Source: Facklamia lactis (lineage in GTDB: Bacteria > Bacillota > Bacilli > Lactobacillales > Aerococcaceae). Taken from it: a stretch of DNA of 64,000 nt. Positions 17,441 to 26,698 of this stretch are shown piece by piece (position 1 is the first letter of the stretch; the number at the start of each line of letters is the position of its first letter). The notes below the pieces were generated by a model. That model was not told the origin of the DNA. It searched no databases and saw nothing but the letters and a program-made list of their open reading frames with translations. Location of the stretch: contig NZ_JACBXQ010000006.1 in NCBI RefSeq assembly GCF_015863205.1, positions 124,001 to 188,000 of the forward strand. Direction: 5' to 3'. The translations under genes and the position numbers were made by a program.

Positions 17441-18018
17441 TACTCGACTCCATTTTCTTGAACATTCTCTTGATCTGAGGAACCAAAACCACCCACTCTT
17501 ATATCTTGAGATGCTTGATCGTTATCCATTAATAAATATTTAGTAAAAATAGCTTGAGCTATCCGTTCTCCTTTTTTGATGGTTCTACTCTTAATCCCAT
17601 AATTAATTAATTGAACATAAATATGTCCTTCGTTATTCGGATTACCATAATAATCTGCATCAATAATACCAATACCATTCGGTAAACTTGTAAAATGACG
17701 ATAAGATCCAGAAGAACGGTTCACAATTTTTAAATATTCATCTTCTTGCATGTATGCTTTTAATCCTGTCGGAACTAATGTAGCATGCCAGATTTGGTCA
17801 TCATATGCGTCTTCTAGAGCTTTTTCATCAGAAATAAGGGCTTTAACTCCTATTTTTTTCAAAAAATAGACCAACAATTTTTCCCAATAAGAAGGCAAGA
17901 CGACCGTTTCTGCTGCAGCAAGATCATAACCGGCCGATAATCTAGTTTGTCGTTTTGGTAACTCTATATCGTGGTCTTGATAACTTGATATAATTTCAAA
18001 ACCTCTCTTTTTATGCAT
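17440..18018 (-). CDS. dut: dUTP diphosphatase
   Basis: Hydrolyses dUTP to dUMP, keeping uracil out of DNA. The trimeric dUTPase motifs are visible: [15 protein letters not shown], the [14 protein letters not shown] block, GERIAQAIF and the C-terminal RVGGFGSS. An insertion near [17 protein letters not shown] makes it longer (192 aa) than typical dUTPases, as seen in other Firmicutes. The frame is open to 18054, but GAGGAGG 5 nt before the ATG at 18018 fixes the start. It is first in dut-radA-yacL, with an extended -10 (TG-C-TATGAT, about 18050-18058). Confidence 0.92.
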   Translation of the reverse strand: MHKKRGFEIISSYQDHDIELPKRQTRLSAGYDLAAAETVVLPSYWEKLLVYFLKKIGVKALISDEKALEDAYDDQIWHATLVPTGLKAYMQEDEYLKIVNRSSGSYRHFTSLPNGIGIIDADYYGNPNNEGHIYVQLINYGIKSRTIKKGERIAQAIFTKYLLMDNDQASQDIRVGGFGSSDQENVQENGVE

Positions 18019-18334
18019 CGAAGTCCTCCTCTTTAACATTAACTTCTTTATCATAGCAAATTTTTACTTGTAACCCTAGATAGTTTATGTTTTTCATAAA
18101 AAAATCATATATATTTATAATTAATTTGTAAGCGTTTCAATTATATTATACTTAGATTTCTGTAATAATACAGGGTAAATATCCACTTTATTTATTATTA
18201 TTTATTAGACTTAATTGACCTATCAAATGAATGTAAAGATTATTCTTTTAATCATCCATTTTCACATCTAAAAAAAGAAACCGATTCTCAAAGTGAATTG
18301 GTTTCTCAATAAACAATAAAATTAATAGCTCTTA
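18019..18334. promoter_or_regulatory. dut/amylase intergenic region with orphan cre site
   Basis: No gene is seen in this AT-rich stretch. It holds the extended -10 of dut (ATCATA at 18050-18055 on the plus strand). It also holds a perfect CcpA consensus TGTAAGCGTTTCA (18127-18139), about 110 bp upstream of dut and about 200 bp beyond the amylase stop, plus the amylase terminator. What the cre site regulates is unclear. Confidence 0.6.
18269..18304 (-). terminator. Alpha-amylase gene terminator
   Basis: The stem GAAACC.ATTC/GAAT.GGTTTC (18276-18304) is followed by seven T residues on the minus strand. Confidence 0.82.
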
Positions 18335-19798
18335 TTAAATACTCTCCTGACTAACCCAAACAGATACTGATCCAGCTCTAACTGGAAAATTCGCGTTTCC
18401 ATTTTCATCTAATTCAATTACTGCATCATGATTGCCCAAAAAATCAACAAATTTCTTATGGGCATTTAAACTTCCCATACTCATCGACTTAAATCCTTCT
18501 TCTCCATTTGTCATCACTACCGCTGAACCGTCAGGATGCTCATCAGTCCCTAACCGAGTCCAGCCAATTGTATTCCCATGATCGAAATAATCCACTTGAT
18601 CTCCATAAGCATAACGAAGCCTTAGTTGTAAAAGTGGATCAAGTTGTTCTTGAAAGGCATCTTGGTGATCTCCATACCCTTCACCATAATAATCACCATA
18701 AAATAAAGTAGGAATGCCCCCCATTCGTAATAAAATCAAGGCATATGCATGTTGAATAAACCAATTTTCTACAGGTGATTGAAGTGATTGTCCTGATTGG
18801 GTATCATGATTATTTACAAAGGTAACAGCCACCATAGGATTATCTTTCACCAACGTGTTATCAAAAATTGTTCGCATATCATATGAATTACCACTTTTAC
18901 TTGCTTCATACAGATTCATATGCAAAGAAACATCAAAAAGATCAAATTCATAGTCTATAGAAGCAAGATATTCCATATTGGCTGTAAAATCAGGATTCCA
19001 ATACTCTCCAAAGACAAAAAAATCTGGACCAAATTCATTAATTAATGTTTCTATAAATTCACTGATAAAGGTTAAATCAATATGTTTAATCGCATCGAGT
19101 CTAAAGCCTTCAAAACCAGTCTCTTTAACAAACCAGCTTGACCATTCTTTCAAATGTTCAACAACTTCTGGATGATTAAAGTCAACATCCGCAAACATTA
19201 GATAGTCATAATTACCAAATTCACTATCAACAACTTCATTATCTGCCCAGCCTTTATTATCTCCTAAAATCATATAAATGCCCATCTCATCATTTCCCGC
19301 ATCATAATCAATGCCTGAAAAATGATACCAATGCCACTCAAAATCATTATAGGTTTGTTGTCTTCCTGGAAAATTAAAATACGTCCATGCTTCAATGTCA
19401 TACGGTTCTGAGACAGACTGCTGACGATTATTTGGATCCATTTTTAAAACTTTAAATTTTTCCTTACCGTCTGCATTTGCTTTATGATTTAAGACAATAT
19501 CTGCAATAGGCCGAATTCCTTTTTCTTTTAGAGCTTTAATTGCGTGCAAGAGCTCCTCTTTATTTCCATACTTTGTCCGAATATCGCCTTTTTGTTCAAA
19601 TTCGCCGAGGTCCCATAAATCATAAATACCATACCCGACATCATCAGTGGAAGTAGCCTTAAATACAGGTGGAAACCATACATTATTAACTCCAATTTGG
19701 CTTAAATGCTCTGCGTCATCTGCTAATCTTTTCCAATGCTGTCCATCATTAGGAAGATACCATTCAAAATATTGCATTATTAAGGAATTTTTTTCCAT
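18335..19798 (-). CDS. Cytoplasmic alpha-amylase (GH13)
   Basis: Hydrolyses alpha-1,4 linkages in maltodextrin, starch or glycogen. There is no signal peptide, so it acts inside the cell. The 487-aa GH13 protein shows the conserved blocks DIVLNHKA, GFRLDAIKHID (nucleophile Asp), FGEYW (acid/base Glu) and FVNNHDTQ (transition-state Asp). The ATG at 19798 is 9 nt after AAAGGAG, and the extra upstream codons lack a ribosome site. It is monocistronic, between terminators. Maltodextrin uptake genes are not in the window. Confidence 0.93.
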   Translation of the reverse strand: MEKNSLIMQYFEWYLPNDGQHWKRLADDAEHLSQIGVNNVWFPPVFKATSTDDVGYGIYDLWDLGEFEQKGDIRTKYGNKEELLHAIKALKEKGIRPIADIVLNHKANADGKEKFKVLKMDPNNRQQSVSEPYDIEAWTYFNFPGRQQTYNDFEWHWYHFSGIDYDAGNDEMGIYMILGDNKGWADNEVVDSEFGNYDYLMFADVDFNHPEVVEHLKEWSSWFVKETGFEGFRLDAIKHIDLTFISEFIETLINEFGPDFFVFGEYWNPDFTANMEYLASIDYEFDLFDVSLHMNLYEASKSGNSYDMRTIFDNTLVKDNPMVAVTFVNNHDTQSGQSLQSPVENWFIQHAYALILLRMGGIPTLFYGDYYGEGYGDHQDAFQEQLDPLLQLRLRYAYGDQVDYFDHGNTIGWTRLGTDEHPDGSAVVMTNGEEGFKSMSMGSLNAHKKFVDFLGNHDAVIELDENGNANFPVRAGSVSVWVSQESI

Positions 19799-19844
19799 TC
19801 TAATTATCTCCTTTATCAGATACATCTATCTATATCAAAACACA

Positions 19845-19880
19845 AAAGCCCTCTTTTGTCATATAAAACAAAAAAGGGCT
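19845..19880 (-). terminator. glnA terminator
   Basis: The hairpin AGCCCTTTTTTGT/ACAAAAGAGGGCT is followed by a short T tract on the minus strand, within 40 bp of the glnA stop. Confidence 0.7.
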
Positions 19881-19884
19881 ATTT

Positions 19885-21225
19885 TTAATATGTTTTAAAA
19901 TACTTGTCCATTTCCCATTCTGAAACATGTTTTTGATAAGATTTGTATTCCATTGTTTTACTCGTAATAAAATTTTGAGCGATATGTTCACCAAGCGCTT
20001 CTAATATAATAGGAGCAGATTTCAACTCTTGTAAAGCTTCTCTTAAAGATCCCGGTAAATCTTCAATTCCTTCTTCTAACCTCTCCTCATGACTCATCGC
20101 ATATATATTTCGATCAATTGGACGAGGGGGCTCAATTTTATTTTCTATCCCATCAAGCCCTGCTTGCAATAAAACAGCTAGAGCTAAATAAGGATTAGCA
20201 GATGGATCCACACTACGAATCTCAACACGAGTTGAATTTCCTCTTGAAGCTGGTATTCGTAATAATGGAGAACGATTTTGAGTTGACCATGCAATATACA
20301 CAGGAGCCTCATAGCCAGGAACTAATCGTTTATAGGAATTAATAGTAGGATTGCAAATAGCCGTATATGCACGAGCGTACTTCATCATTCCACCTATAAA
20401 ATAATGGGCAATTTCGGATAAGCCTGAGTCAGATGTTTCATCATAAAAAGCATTCCCATTCTGGTTAAACAACGATAGATTACAATGCATTCCTGAACCT
20501 GCTATACCATAGATTGGTTTAGGCATAAAAGTAGCATGTAAATGATGCCGTCTAGCTACAGACTTCACAATTAATTTAAAAGTTTGAATGCTATCGCAAG
20601 CCTGAACAGCATCCAGATACTTCCAATCAATCTCATGTTGACCTGGAGCTACTTCATGATGACTCGCTTCAATTTCAAAGCCATGATCTTCTAATTCTAA
20701 TACGATATCACGTCGACAATTCTCTGCTAAATCGGTGGGTGCTAAATCAAAGTATCCGCCATTATCATTTAAAATTTTTGTCATATCACCACTGTCATCT
20801 AACTTAAATAAGAAAAATTCAGGTTCAGGTCCAAGATTAAAATGAGTAAAACCAAGTTCATACATCCTCTTTAACACACGCTTTAAATTCGAACGCGGAT
20901 CTCCTGGAAAAGGTTGACGATGTGGTAACTCTACATCACAAATAAGTCGTGCAATTTTCGCGTCTTGTTCTGTTTCCTTCCAATCAAAAACTAGCCATGT
21001 ATCGAGATCTGGCACTAAATACATATCACTTTCTTCAATACGAACAAAACCTTCTATCGATGAACCGTCGAACATCATATTATTATCCATTGCCTTATTT
21101 AATTGCGAAAAAGGTATTTCTACATTTTTTATCATTCCATTGATATCAGTAAACATTAAACGAATGAAACGCACATTCTGTTCCTTAGCATCTTTTAAAA
21201 TTAATTCACGCGTCCATTTTTTCAT
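19885..21225 (-). CDS. glnA: Glutamine synthetase, type I
   Basis: Makes glutamine from glutamate, ammonia and ATP. The 446-aa GSI protein has the DGSSIEGF loop, the metal and glutamate site GPEPEFFLF, the GSGMHCNLS block and the [10 protein letters not shown] segment. This is the short GSI-alpha form, without the adenylylation region. A TTG codon precedes the ATG at 21225, and AAAGGA 7 nt before the ATG supports that start. It follows glnR by 34 nt as the glnRA operon. In Firmicutes the feedback-inhibited enzyme controls GlnR. Confidence 0.96.
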   Translation of the reverse strand: MKKWTRELILKDAKEQNVRFIRLMFTDINGMIKNVEIPFSQLNKAMDNNMMFDGSSIEGFVRIEESDMYLVPDLDTWLVFDWKETEQDAKIARLICDVELPHRQPFPGDPRSNLKRVLKRMYELGFTHFNLGPEPEFFLFKLDDSGDMTKILNDNGGYFDLAPTDLAENCRRDIVLELEDHGFEIEASHHEVAPGQHEIDWKYLDAVQACDSIQTFKLIVKSVARRHHLHATFMPKPIYGIAGSGMHCNLSLFNQNGNAFYDETSDSGLSEIAHYFIGGMMKYARAYTAICNPTINSYKRLVPGYEAPVYIAWSTQNRSPLLRIPASRGNSTRVEIRSVDPSANPYLALAVLLQAGLDGIENKIEPPRPIDRNIYAMSHEERLEEGIEDLPGSLREALQELKSAPIILEALGEHIAQNFITSKTMEYKSYQKHVSEWEMDKYFKTY

Positions 21226-21259
21226 CAATCTGTCCTTTCAATTCTTGGCTATCTAACGT

Positions 21260-21625
21260 TTATAAGTGCTGTTCAAGATCAACATCGTTCATAAAACGAT
21301 TCTGAGCTTCCATCTCATCATGCAAAATCCTTCTCACATCCGCATCTGTCAATGGACTATTTAATTTTCCTTGACTCATTTGATTTTGAATCATTTTCTT
21401 TTGTACACCTTTTAATGTCATCCCCTCTTCCATCAAATCACTGATATCTAAAATTCGATCAATATCATTCAGTGAATACAATCGACGGTTCGTTTCACTT
21501 CTTTTAGGTTCAATTAAATTGTATTCTTCATAGTATCGAATTTGCCTTGCGGTCAACCCTGTAATTTCCATTACAGTCCCAATTGGAAAAACAGCCAATG
21601 ATTTACGAATTTTCTTTGCTACCAT
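21260..21625 (-). CDS. glnR: MerR-family nitrogen regulator GlnR
   Basis: Represses glnRA and other nitrogen genes when glutamine is abundant. The MerR HTH is TVMEITGLTARQIRYYEEYNL followed by a wing, and the C-terminus is the short tail typical of GlnR. The ATG at 21625 (121 aa) is preceded by GGGAGTGAGGGT. The frame is open 93 nt further, but that stretch contains the promoter and is not coding. A perfect TGTNA-N7-TNACA operator lies upstream. Confidence 0.94.
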   Translation of the reverse strand: MVAKKIRKSLAVFPIGTVMEITGLTARQIRYYEEYNLIEPKRSETNRRLYSLNDIDRILDISDLMEEGMTLKGVQKKMIQNQMSQGKLNSPLTDADVRRILHDEMEAQNRFMNDVDLEQHL

Positions 21626-21652
21626 ACCCTCACTCCCTATGCATGTGTTTAT

Positions 21653-21717
21653 ATTATAAAAAAAATTAGGAAAAACCGTCAAACATTTAATTACATTGTA
21701 TGTGACATAATCTAACA
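21653..21717 (-). promoter_or_regulatory. glnRA promoter with GlnR box
   Basis: On the minus strand the -35 TTGACG (21677-21682) and -10 TATAAT (21653-21658) are separated by 18 bp. A perfect GlnR box, TGTTA-N7-TCACA, lies at 21701-21717, just upstream of the -35. Confidence 0.85.
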
Positions 21718-21831
21718 TTTTTTTATAATTTGCTGTAACCTAACTTTAAAACTTTTTTTATGTGCTTTTTTTATAAGATATGCTATTATAGTTAAGAAAT
21801 TCCTGAATTAGATCTTAATAGGAGGAAAGGT

Positions 21832-22836
21832 ATGCGAAATAATCAACAACTCATCAATCGCATTGCAACAATCATTTCATTTGCAGTGATCATTGGCGGG
21901 GTGTTATTAATTATATATCTAGGGCGTTTAACCGCAGAGAATAATGCTATTATTACAGAGTATCAACATAATAATAATGAGAATCCTACTGTTAGTCATG
22001 ACGATTCAACTGAACTTGCTCAAGAACAGATTAGTGAAGAATCGTCTGATCCAGATGAAGAGCTAAATAGCAACCACGCAATACCTAATCAAGCTCCACA
22101 AATCAAAGAGGACAATTTTCTTGCTTTATTAGAAAATGTAGACATAGAACAAGATTCACCTGCTGATCTTTCTGATTCTATTCAAGATATTCTCCAAACC
22201 AGATATAATAATGACCTCCTTGATGCTCAAAAAGATATTGTTCAGGCGATTGAATCAGAAAATTTAAATCCTGAAACAATGGGGGATTATTTCTTACCCA
22301 CCAAACCAGCCGAATATACAAATGACAACGACGACCAATTAAATGTTCCTCTTTATCTACAAAACTCTCCCCAATGGGGAGAACTCCATTATGGATCTAA
22401 CGGTAGTCAGTCACTAGCTGAAAATGGATGTGCGATCGTTTCCTTAGCTATGATGGATTCCTATTTAAGTAATAAAAAAATAGACCCAAAAGATGTGCTA
22501 GATTGGGCAGGGCAAGATTACTATGTCGATAACGAAGGTACCTCATGGCAAATTTTTCACGAGTATGCTGTAGACCATGGCTTAACCTTTGAAAATCATG
22601 GAAACGATTTTCATTCAGCAATAACCGCCCTTCAAAATGATCAAATCGTCATTGCTTCTGTTGAACCGGGATACTTTACCGAAGTGGGTCATATCTTGGT
22701 GATTCGTGGATATAAAGACGGTAACGTCTATGTCAATGATCCAAATGATGATCCTGAAAAAATGTATAGTATTCAAGCTATTCCTGAACAAGTCTTTCTT
22801 GAAGAGGGAGTTAATTACTGGTCATACTCAAAATAA
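21832..22836 (+). CDS. Membrane-anchored C39-like cysteine peptidase
   Basis: Surface protein with a Peptidase_C39_2-type (papain-like) domain. Residues about 10-32 form one membrane helix. An acidic, low-complexity linker of about 140 residues follows, then the catalytic domain from LNVPLYLQNSPQWG. The likely catalytic residues are Cys in ENGCAIVSLAMM, His in VGHILVIRGY and Asp in YVNDPN. The natural substrate is unknown. Homologues are often annotated as C39 family peptidases without known function. It runs head-on to replication, has its own extended -10 (TG-C-TATTAT near 21785) and ends at a terminator. Confidence 0.82.
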   Translation: MRNNQQLINRIATIISFAVIIGGVLLIIYLGRLTAENNAIITEYQHNNNENPTVSHDDSTELAQEQISEESSDPDEELNSNHAIPNQAPQIKEDNFLALLENVDIEQDSPADLSDSIQDILQTRYNNDLLDAQKDIVQAIESENLNPETMGDYFLPTKPAEYTNDNDDQLNVPLYLQNSPQWGELHYGSNGSQSLAENGCAIVSLAMMDSYLSNKKIDPKDVLDWAGQDYYVDNEGTSWQIFHEYAVDHGLTFENHGNDFHSAITALQNDQIVIASVEPGYFTEVGHILVIRGYKDGNVYVNDPNDDPEKMYSIQAIPEQVFLEEGVNYWSYSK

Positions 22837-22840
22837 ATTT

Positions 22841-22868
22841 AAAGACATCTATCATGATGTCTTTTTTT
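22841..22868 (+). terminator. Terminator after the C39-like peptidase gene
   Basis: Hairpin AAAGACATC/GATGTCTTT followed by a T run. Confidence 0.85.
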
Positions 22869-22899
22869 ATCATATTATATTCTATTTAGGAGGAAAATT

Positions 22900-23772
22900 A
22901 TGAACAAACAATCCAACAATTCATTATCCTATGCATCTCATGGTGCTAGCTTAGGAATTTTTGTATACATAATACTTGCTATTAGTAAATTAATGGTTGG
23001 TTATCTATTCAAATCTACTTCACTACAAGCCGATGGTTTAAATAACTTTTCTGATATTATTGCTTCTGCTTCTGTTTGGATTGGCTTAAAGATTGCCCAG
23101 AAGCCTGCCGATCGGAACCATAAATTTGGCCATGAAAAATACGAAGTTTTATCTAGTTTTATTGTTGCTTTATTAATGTTGATCATAGGTATGCAAGTTA
23201 TTTCCAATGGATTGATTCAGATCATCAACAATAATGCGAGTCAAACAAGTATTCTTGTGGTAACAGTGACGATTTTCTCCATTATCACTCTATTCTTTAC
23301 TCAATCATTCCTTCATAAACTTGCCACAAAAACTAATTCTATTGGCTTAAGAGCAACTGCTAAAGATATGCGGAATGATATGCTTATCTCTATCGGTACT
23401 TTACTAGGCTCTATTGGTATCCATTATGGTTACCCCATCCTTGATACAATTATCTCTTTAGTTGTGGGTATCTTAATCCTATCTTCTGCAGTTGAAATTC
23501 TAAAAGCCTCTTCTTTTACACTTTCAGATGGTTTTAATCCGCAATTATTATTAGAATATGAAAAAACAATCCTCGAGCACTCTTCAGTCAAATCCATTAA
23601 TAACATCCGAGCTAGAATGGGAGGGCAACAAATTTATCTTGATGTCACCATCGGTCTGGATCCAAACATGAGTGTGGCTGAATCTCATAAAGTCACTGAA
23701 GAATTAGAAAAAGCTCTTTTAATCAATCATCAATTAAGAGATATCGATGTTCACGTTGAACCCTTTGAATAA
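22900..23772 (+). CDS. Cation diffusion facilitator (Mn/Zn efflux)
   Basis: Exports a divalent metal in exchange for protons. The 290-aa protein has six membrane helices, the metal-site helix DGLNNFSDIIAS, a second-site HKFGHEKYE and a cytoplasmic C-terminal domain (from about residue 205) ending DVHVEPFE. The NNFSD form (Asn where zinc transporters have His) resembles the manganese exporter MntE, so Mn2+ is the preferred guess. A strong AGGAGG precedes the ATG. No metal-responsive regulator is seen nearby. Confidence 0.87.
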   Translation: MNKQSNNSLSYASHGASLGIFVYIILAISKLMVGYLFKSTSLQADGLNNFSDIIASASVWIGLKIAQKPADRNHKFGHEKYEVLSSFIVALLMLIIGMQVISNGLIQIINNNASQTSILVVTVTIFSIITLFFTQSFLHKLATKTNSIGLRATAKDMRNDMLISIGTLLGSIGIHYGYPILDTIISLVVGILILSSAVEILKASSFTLSDGFNPQLLLEYEKTILEHSSVKSINNIRARMGGQQIYLDVTIGLDPNMSVAESHKVTEELEKALLINHQLRDIDVHVEPFE

Positions 23773-23821
23773 CAATATCATAATGAATTATTGATAAAAA
23801 TAATCAGAAAGAGGAAAACAT

Positions 23822-24392
23822 ATGAGTTCTGTAGTTGTTGTTGGAACCCAGTGGAGCGATGAAAGTAAAGTAAAAATCACTTATTTTCTCAGTGAAAATG
23901 TAGAAGTTATTGCACGTTATCAGGGTAGCGATAATGCAGGTCATACGATTAAATTTGATGAACAAACTTTTAAATAGATTCGCAATATTAGAAAAGAATA
24001 TGGTACTACCATACGCCGTCCTCGTCGTGGTGGTTGATTTGATAGTGTGGTAATGCGTCATTCACAGAGGGACTCAGGTATTACTAATCTTTCATTGAAC
24101 TCTATTGAAGCTCTTAGTGGCCTTGAAACTGTAAAAATCTGTACTTCTAGTGGAGATACGATTGAATATTACCCAGCTCGCTTAAAAATATAAAAGATTG
24201 TACCCCTCTATTTATGAGGAATTACCATGATAGACTGAAGAGATTACTAAAGCAACAACTTTTGTGGAGTTACCACAAAATGCCCAAAACTATGCTCGCC
24301 ATATTAGTGAACTTGTAGGAGTAAAAAATTCTATCCTATCGGTTGAACCTGATCGCAATCAAACAATAATTCTGTCTGGAGTATTTAGATAA
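23822..24392 (+). pseudogene. purA: Adenylosuccinate synthetase remnant (purA pseudogene)
   Basis: Intact PurA is about 430 aa and converts IMP to adenylosuccinate. Here a 51-codon N-terminal piece ([17 protein letters not shown], then [13 protein letters not shown]) ends at TAG 23975-23977. Next comes sequence matching the C-terminal third only: RPRRGG[13 protein letters not shown], [28 protein letters not shown]-stop-stop, ELPQNAQNYARHISELVG and PDRNQTIIL. The middle, about 230 codons, is missing, and at least one frameshift and several stops interrupt the rest. Three Gly residues of the GTP loop are also replaced (GDEGKGK to SDESKVK). The original ribosome site survives. Unambiguous decay. 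Confidence 0.93.
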
Positions 24393-24410
24393 TCACCGTA
24401 TAAATATTTT

Positions 24411-24451
24411 AAAAACAGGGCTCTTAAAATTTATTTAAGAGCCCTGTTTTT
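24411..24451. terminator. Strong bidirectional terminator between purA remnant and thiolase
   Basis: Hairpin AACAGGGCTCTTAAA/TTTAAGAGCCCTGTT with T runs on both strands. Confidence 0.9.
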
Positions 24452-24510
24452 TATGAATAAAATAAAAAGTCAAAATATATCATTCAACTTTCCATTATAT
24501 TCGTTCTGAT

Positions 24511-25695
24511 TTATCTTTTAATAATAATAGCATTTCCTTGGCCCCCACCTATACATAAAGTAGCAAGACCATAGTCAACCTGACGTTTAATCATCTCATG
24601 AACTAAACTAACTACTATCCGAGTGCCACTACATCCAATTGGATGGCCTAAAGCTATGGCTCCCCCATTTACATTTACTTTCTCTTCAGAGATTCCCAAT
24701 TGATCTCGAACACAAATAGCCTGAGCCGCAAAAGCCTCATTAGCTTCCACTAAGTCCATATCTTCAATCGATAATTTCGCCTTTTCAAGTGCTTTCTTAC
24801 TTGCTAATATAGGACCGATCCCCATTATTTCAGGATTTACTCCTGATTTTCCAGTTGAAATAATAGTAGCAAGTATATCAAGACCCAACTCTTTCGCTTT
24901 AGATCGTGTCATCATAATCAATATAGCTGCAGCATCATTTATTGTTGAAGAATTTCCAGCTGTTACCGTCCCATTTTGTTTAAAAGCTGGACGCATTTTT
25001 TCTAAGCTTTCGCTTGTTTGATTAAATCTTATTCCTTCATCTTCCTTAAAAACAATCTCTTCTCCTTTTCGTTGTGGTACTTTAATAGGAATAATTTCGT
25101 CTTTGAACTTTCCAGCATGAAAGGCTTGTTCTGCTTTATGCTGACTACGAAGCGCATATAAATCCTGACTTTCTCGACTAATATCATAACTTTCTGCAAT
25201 ATTTTCTGCCGTGATTCCCATATGATAGCCTTCAAAAGCGTCCGTTAGTCCATCTTGGATCATTGTATCTAAAAGTTGACTATGCCCCATTCGTGTTCCC
25301 CATCGAGCATTTTCTATAATGTAAGCAGCCTGACTCATATTCTCTGTTCCACCTACTGCTACTATCTGATTTTCGCCTGTTAAAATTGATTGATAACCTA
25401 GCATAATAGATTTCATTCCTGAGCCACAGACCTGACTAACAGTATATGCTGAAACTTGGTTAGGAATTCCGCTTTGAATCGCAATCTGTCTTGCAATATT
25501 TTGACCTAAACCGGCCGAAAGAACATTCCCAATAATGACTTCATCGATCATTGCAGGATCTAAACTTATTCTAGAATATGCTTCATAAAGAACTTTCGAA
25601 CCTAATTCAACAGCAGAAATATCTTTTAAACTGCCACCAAATTTTCCGATAGAGGTGCGAAAAGCTGAAACAATCACAACATCTTTCCCAGGCAT
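24511..25695 (-). CDS. Acetyl-CoA C-acetyltransferase (thiolase)
   Basis: Joins two acetyl-CoA to acetoacetyl-CoA, in Lactobacillales usually the first step of the mevalonate pathway. The thiolase signatures are present: nucleophile Cys90 in SQVCGSGMKS, NEAFAAQ, GHPIGCSG and the C-terminal CIGGGQGNA. The frame is open 66 nt further, but GGAGG 5 nt before the ATG at 25695 sets the start (394 aa). No other mevalonate genes are in the window, so a purely mevalonate role is inferred. It follows the RocS-like gene by 38 nt. Confidence 0.92.
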   Translation of the reverse strand: MPGKDVVIVSAFRTSIGKFGGSLKDISAVELGSKVLYEAYSRISLDPAMIDEVIIGNVLSAGLGQNIARQIAIQSGIPNQVSAYTVSQVCGSGMKSIMLGYQSILTGENQIVAVGGTENMSQAAYIIENARWGTRMGHSQLLDTMIQDGLTDAFEGYHMGITAENIAESYDISRESQDLYALRSQHKAEQAFHAGKFKDEIIPIKVPQRKGEEIVFKEDEGIRFNQTSESLEKMRPAFKQNGTVTAGNSSTINDAAAILIMMTRSKAKELGLDILATIISTGKSGVNPEIMGIGPILASKKALEKAKLSIEDMDLVEANEAFAAQAICVRDQLGISEEKVNVNGGAIALGHPIGCSGTRIVVSLVHEMIKRQVDYGLATLCIGGGQGNAIIIKR

Positions 25696-25733
25696 ACAAA
25701 CCTCCATAATTCTTAATATAATGATAATTAACT

Positions 25734-26576
25734 TTACTTTGAAAATAATCGCTGAAGCCATGTTTTATTAATAACAGGATTAATATTTTCAACCGTTTTT
25801 TCCTCTTCTTCTGTATTATCTTCACTCACTGGATTTTCAAAATTATGTATCATTTTATAATTCATTGTTTCCATTACCTTCAAATTTTTTCGCTCAGTCA
25901 TTAACATTAGCTGTTGTTGTTGATCTAATAACTGATGCAATTCTGTTATTTGCTTATTTTTAGCATTCAATTCTTCAATTAATAAATTTCTTTCACTTTC
26001 ATCTTGAATCCATTTTTCTTGTAATTGTTCTTGTACAATTTCTTTAATATATTCCTTGATCGCTTCCTCATTAGCCAAACTATTTTTTTCCTCCCCTGGC
26101 TCCTCATGTTCATAAGATTCTTCATTCATCTTTTCTATTTTATTTTGACCAGTGCTATCCTTGTCAGAATCTGTCAAATCTTTTACAGTCTCTTTCCCAT
26201 CCACTTTAGCAAGCTTTTCATTTTGAAGAACGAGAGCAATTTGCTTTGCTAATTCTGGATCGTAGGTAAATTCTGGTTTTACAAGTTCAGATTCAGTGAG
26301 AATCTTGTTTTGATTTTCTTGATTATCAGCAAGTTGACTATCCTCTATTTGACTAGTCGCTCGTAAAGAAGATTCATTTGAATCCTTTTCTCTGTCAAGA
26401 GGTGTATCCGTCATAAAAGATTTTAAGAATTTCTGTTGATCTGGTGTAAAAACTAATTTTCTCTCATCATTATAAACTTTTGACTCAGGTGGAATCTTTT
26501 TGGCATGGTAATATATTAATTGGCGTGTCACATCTAATTCATCAGCAAACTGTTGAGCTGTCAAATCTTTTGACAT
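25734..26576 (-). CDS. RocS-like chromosome segregation protein (HTH, coiled coil, amphipathic end)
   Basis: The 280-aa protein has three parts. An N-terminal HTH (LTAQQFADELDVTRQLIYYHAK, residues about 5-30) comes first. A long acidic, low-complexity linker (about 55-170) follows. A DUF536-like coiled coil (NAKNKQITELHQLLDQQQQL) leads to a short C-terminal amphipathic segment TWLQRLFSK. This is the layout of pneumococcal RocS, which links origin DNA to the membrane and assists segregation with ParB. RocS is about 160 aa, so this homologue is much longer through its linker. Plasmid DUF536 proteins are the alternative. It lies next to dnaB, near the origin. Confidence 0.65.
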   Translation of the reverse strand: MSKDLTAQQFADELDVTRQLIYYHAKKIPPESKVYNDERKLVFTPDQQKFLKSFMTDTPLDREKDSNESSLRATSQIEDSQLADNQENQNKILTESELVKPEFTYDPELAKQIALVLQNEKLAKVDGKETVKDLTDSDKDSTGQNKIEKMNEESYEHEEPGEEKNSLANEEAIKEYIKEIVQEQLQEKWIQDESERNLLIEELNAKNKQITELHQLLDQQQQLMLMTERKNLKVMETMNYKMIHNFENPVSEDNTEEEEKTVENINPVINKTWLQRLFSK

Positions 26577-26669
26577 ATAACCCTCTCCACTTCTATTTCC
26601 TTTTCTGTAAAACCTTACTCTCTATATTACACTGTTCCCTTGATCGATAGCAAGTGTTTTGACAAAGAA

Positions 26670-26698
26670 AACCTTTTACAATTGCTACGTAAAAGGTT
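26670..26698 (-). terminator. dnaB terminator overlapping the stop codon
   Basis: The stem AACCTTTTAC/GTAAAAGGTT on the minus strand includes the last dnaB codons and its stop, and is followed by TTTTCTTT. Confidence 0.7.

Noticed and set aside
23804-24061. 85-codon minus-strand frame over the purA remnant
   Set aside because: The plus strand clearly matches PurA. The minus frame is a by-product of decay and has no signal for translation.
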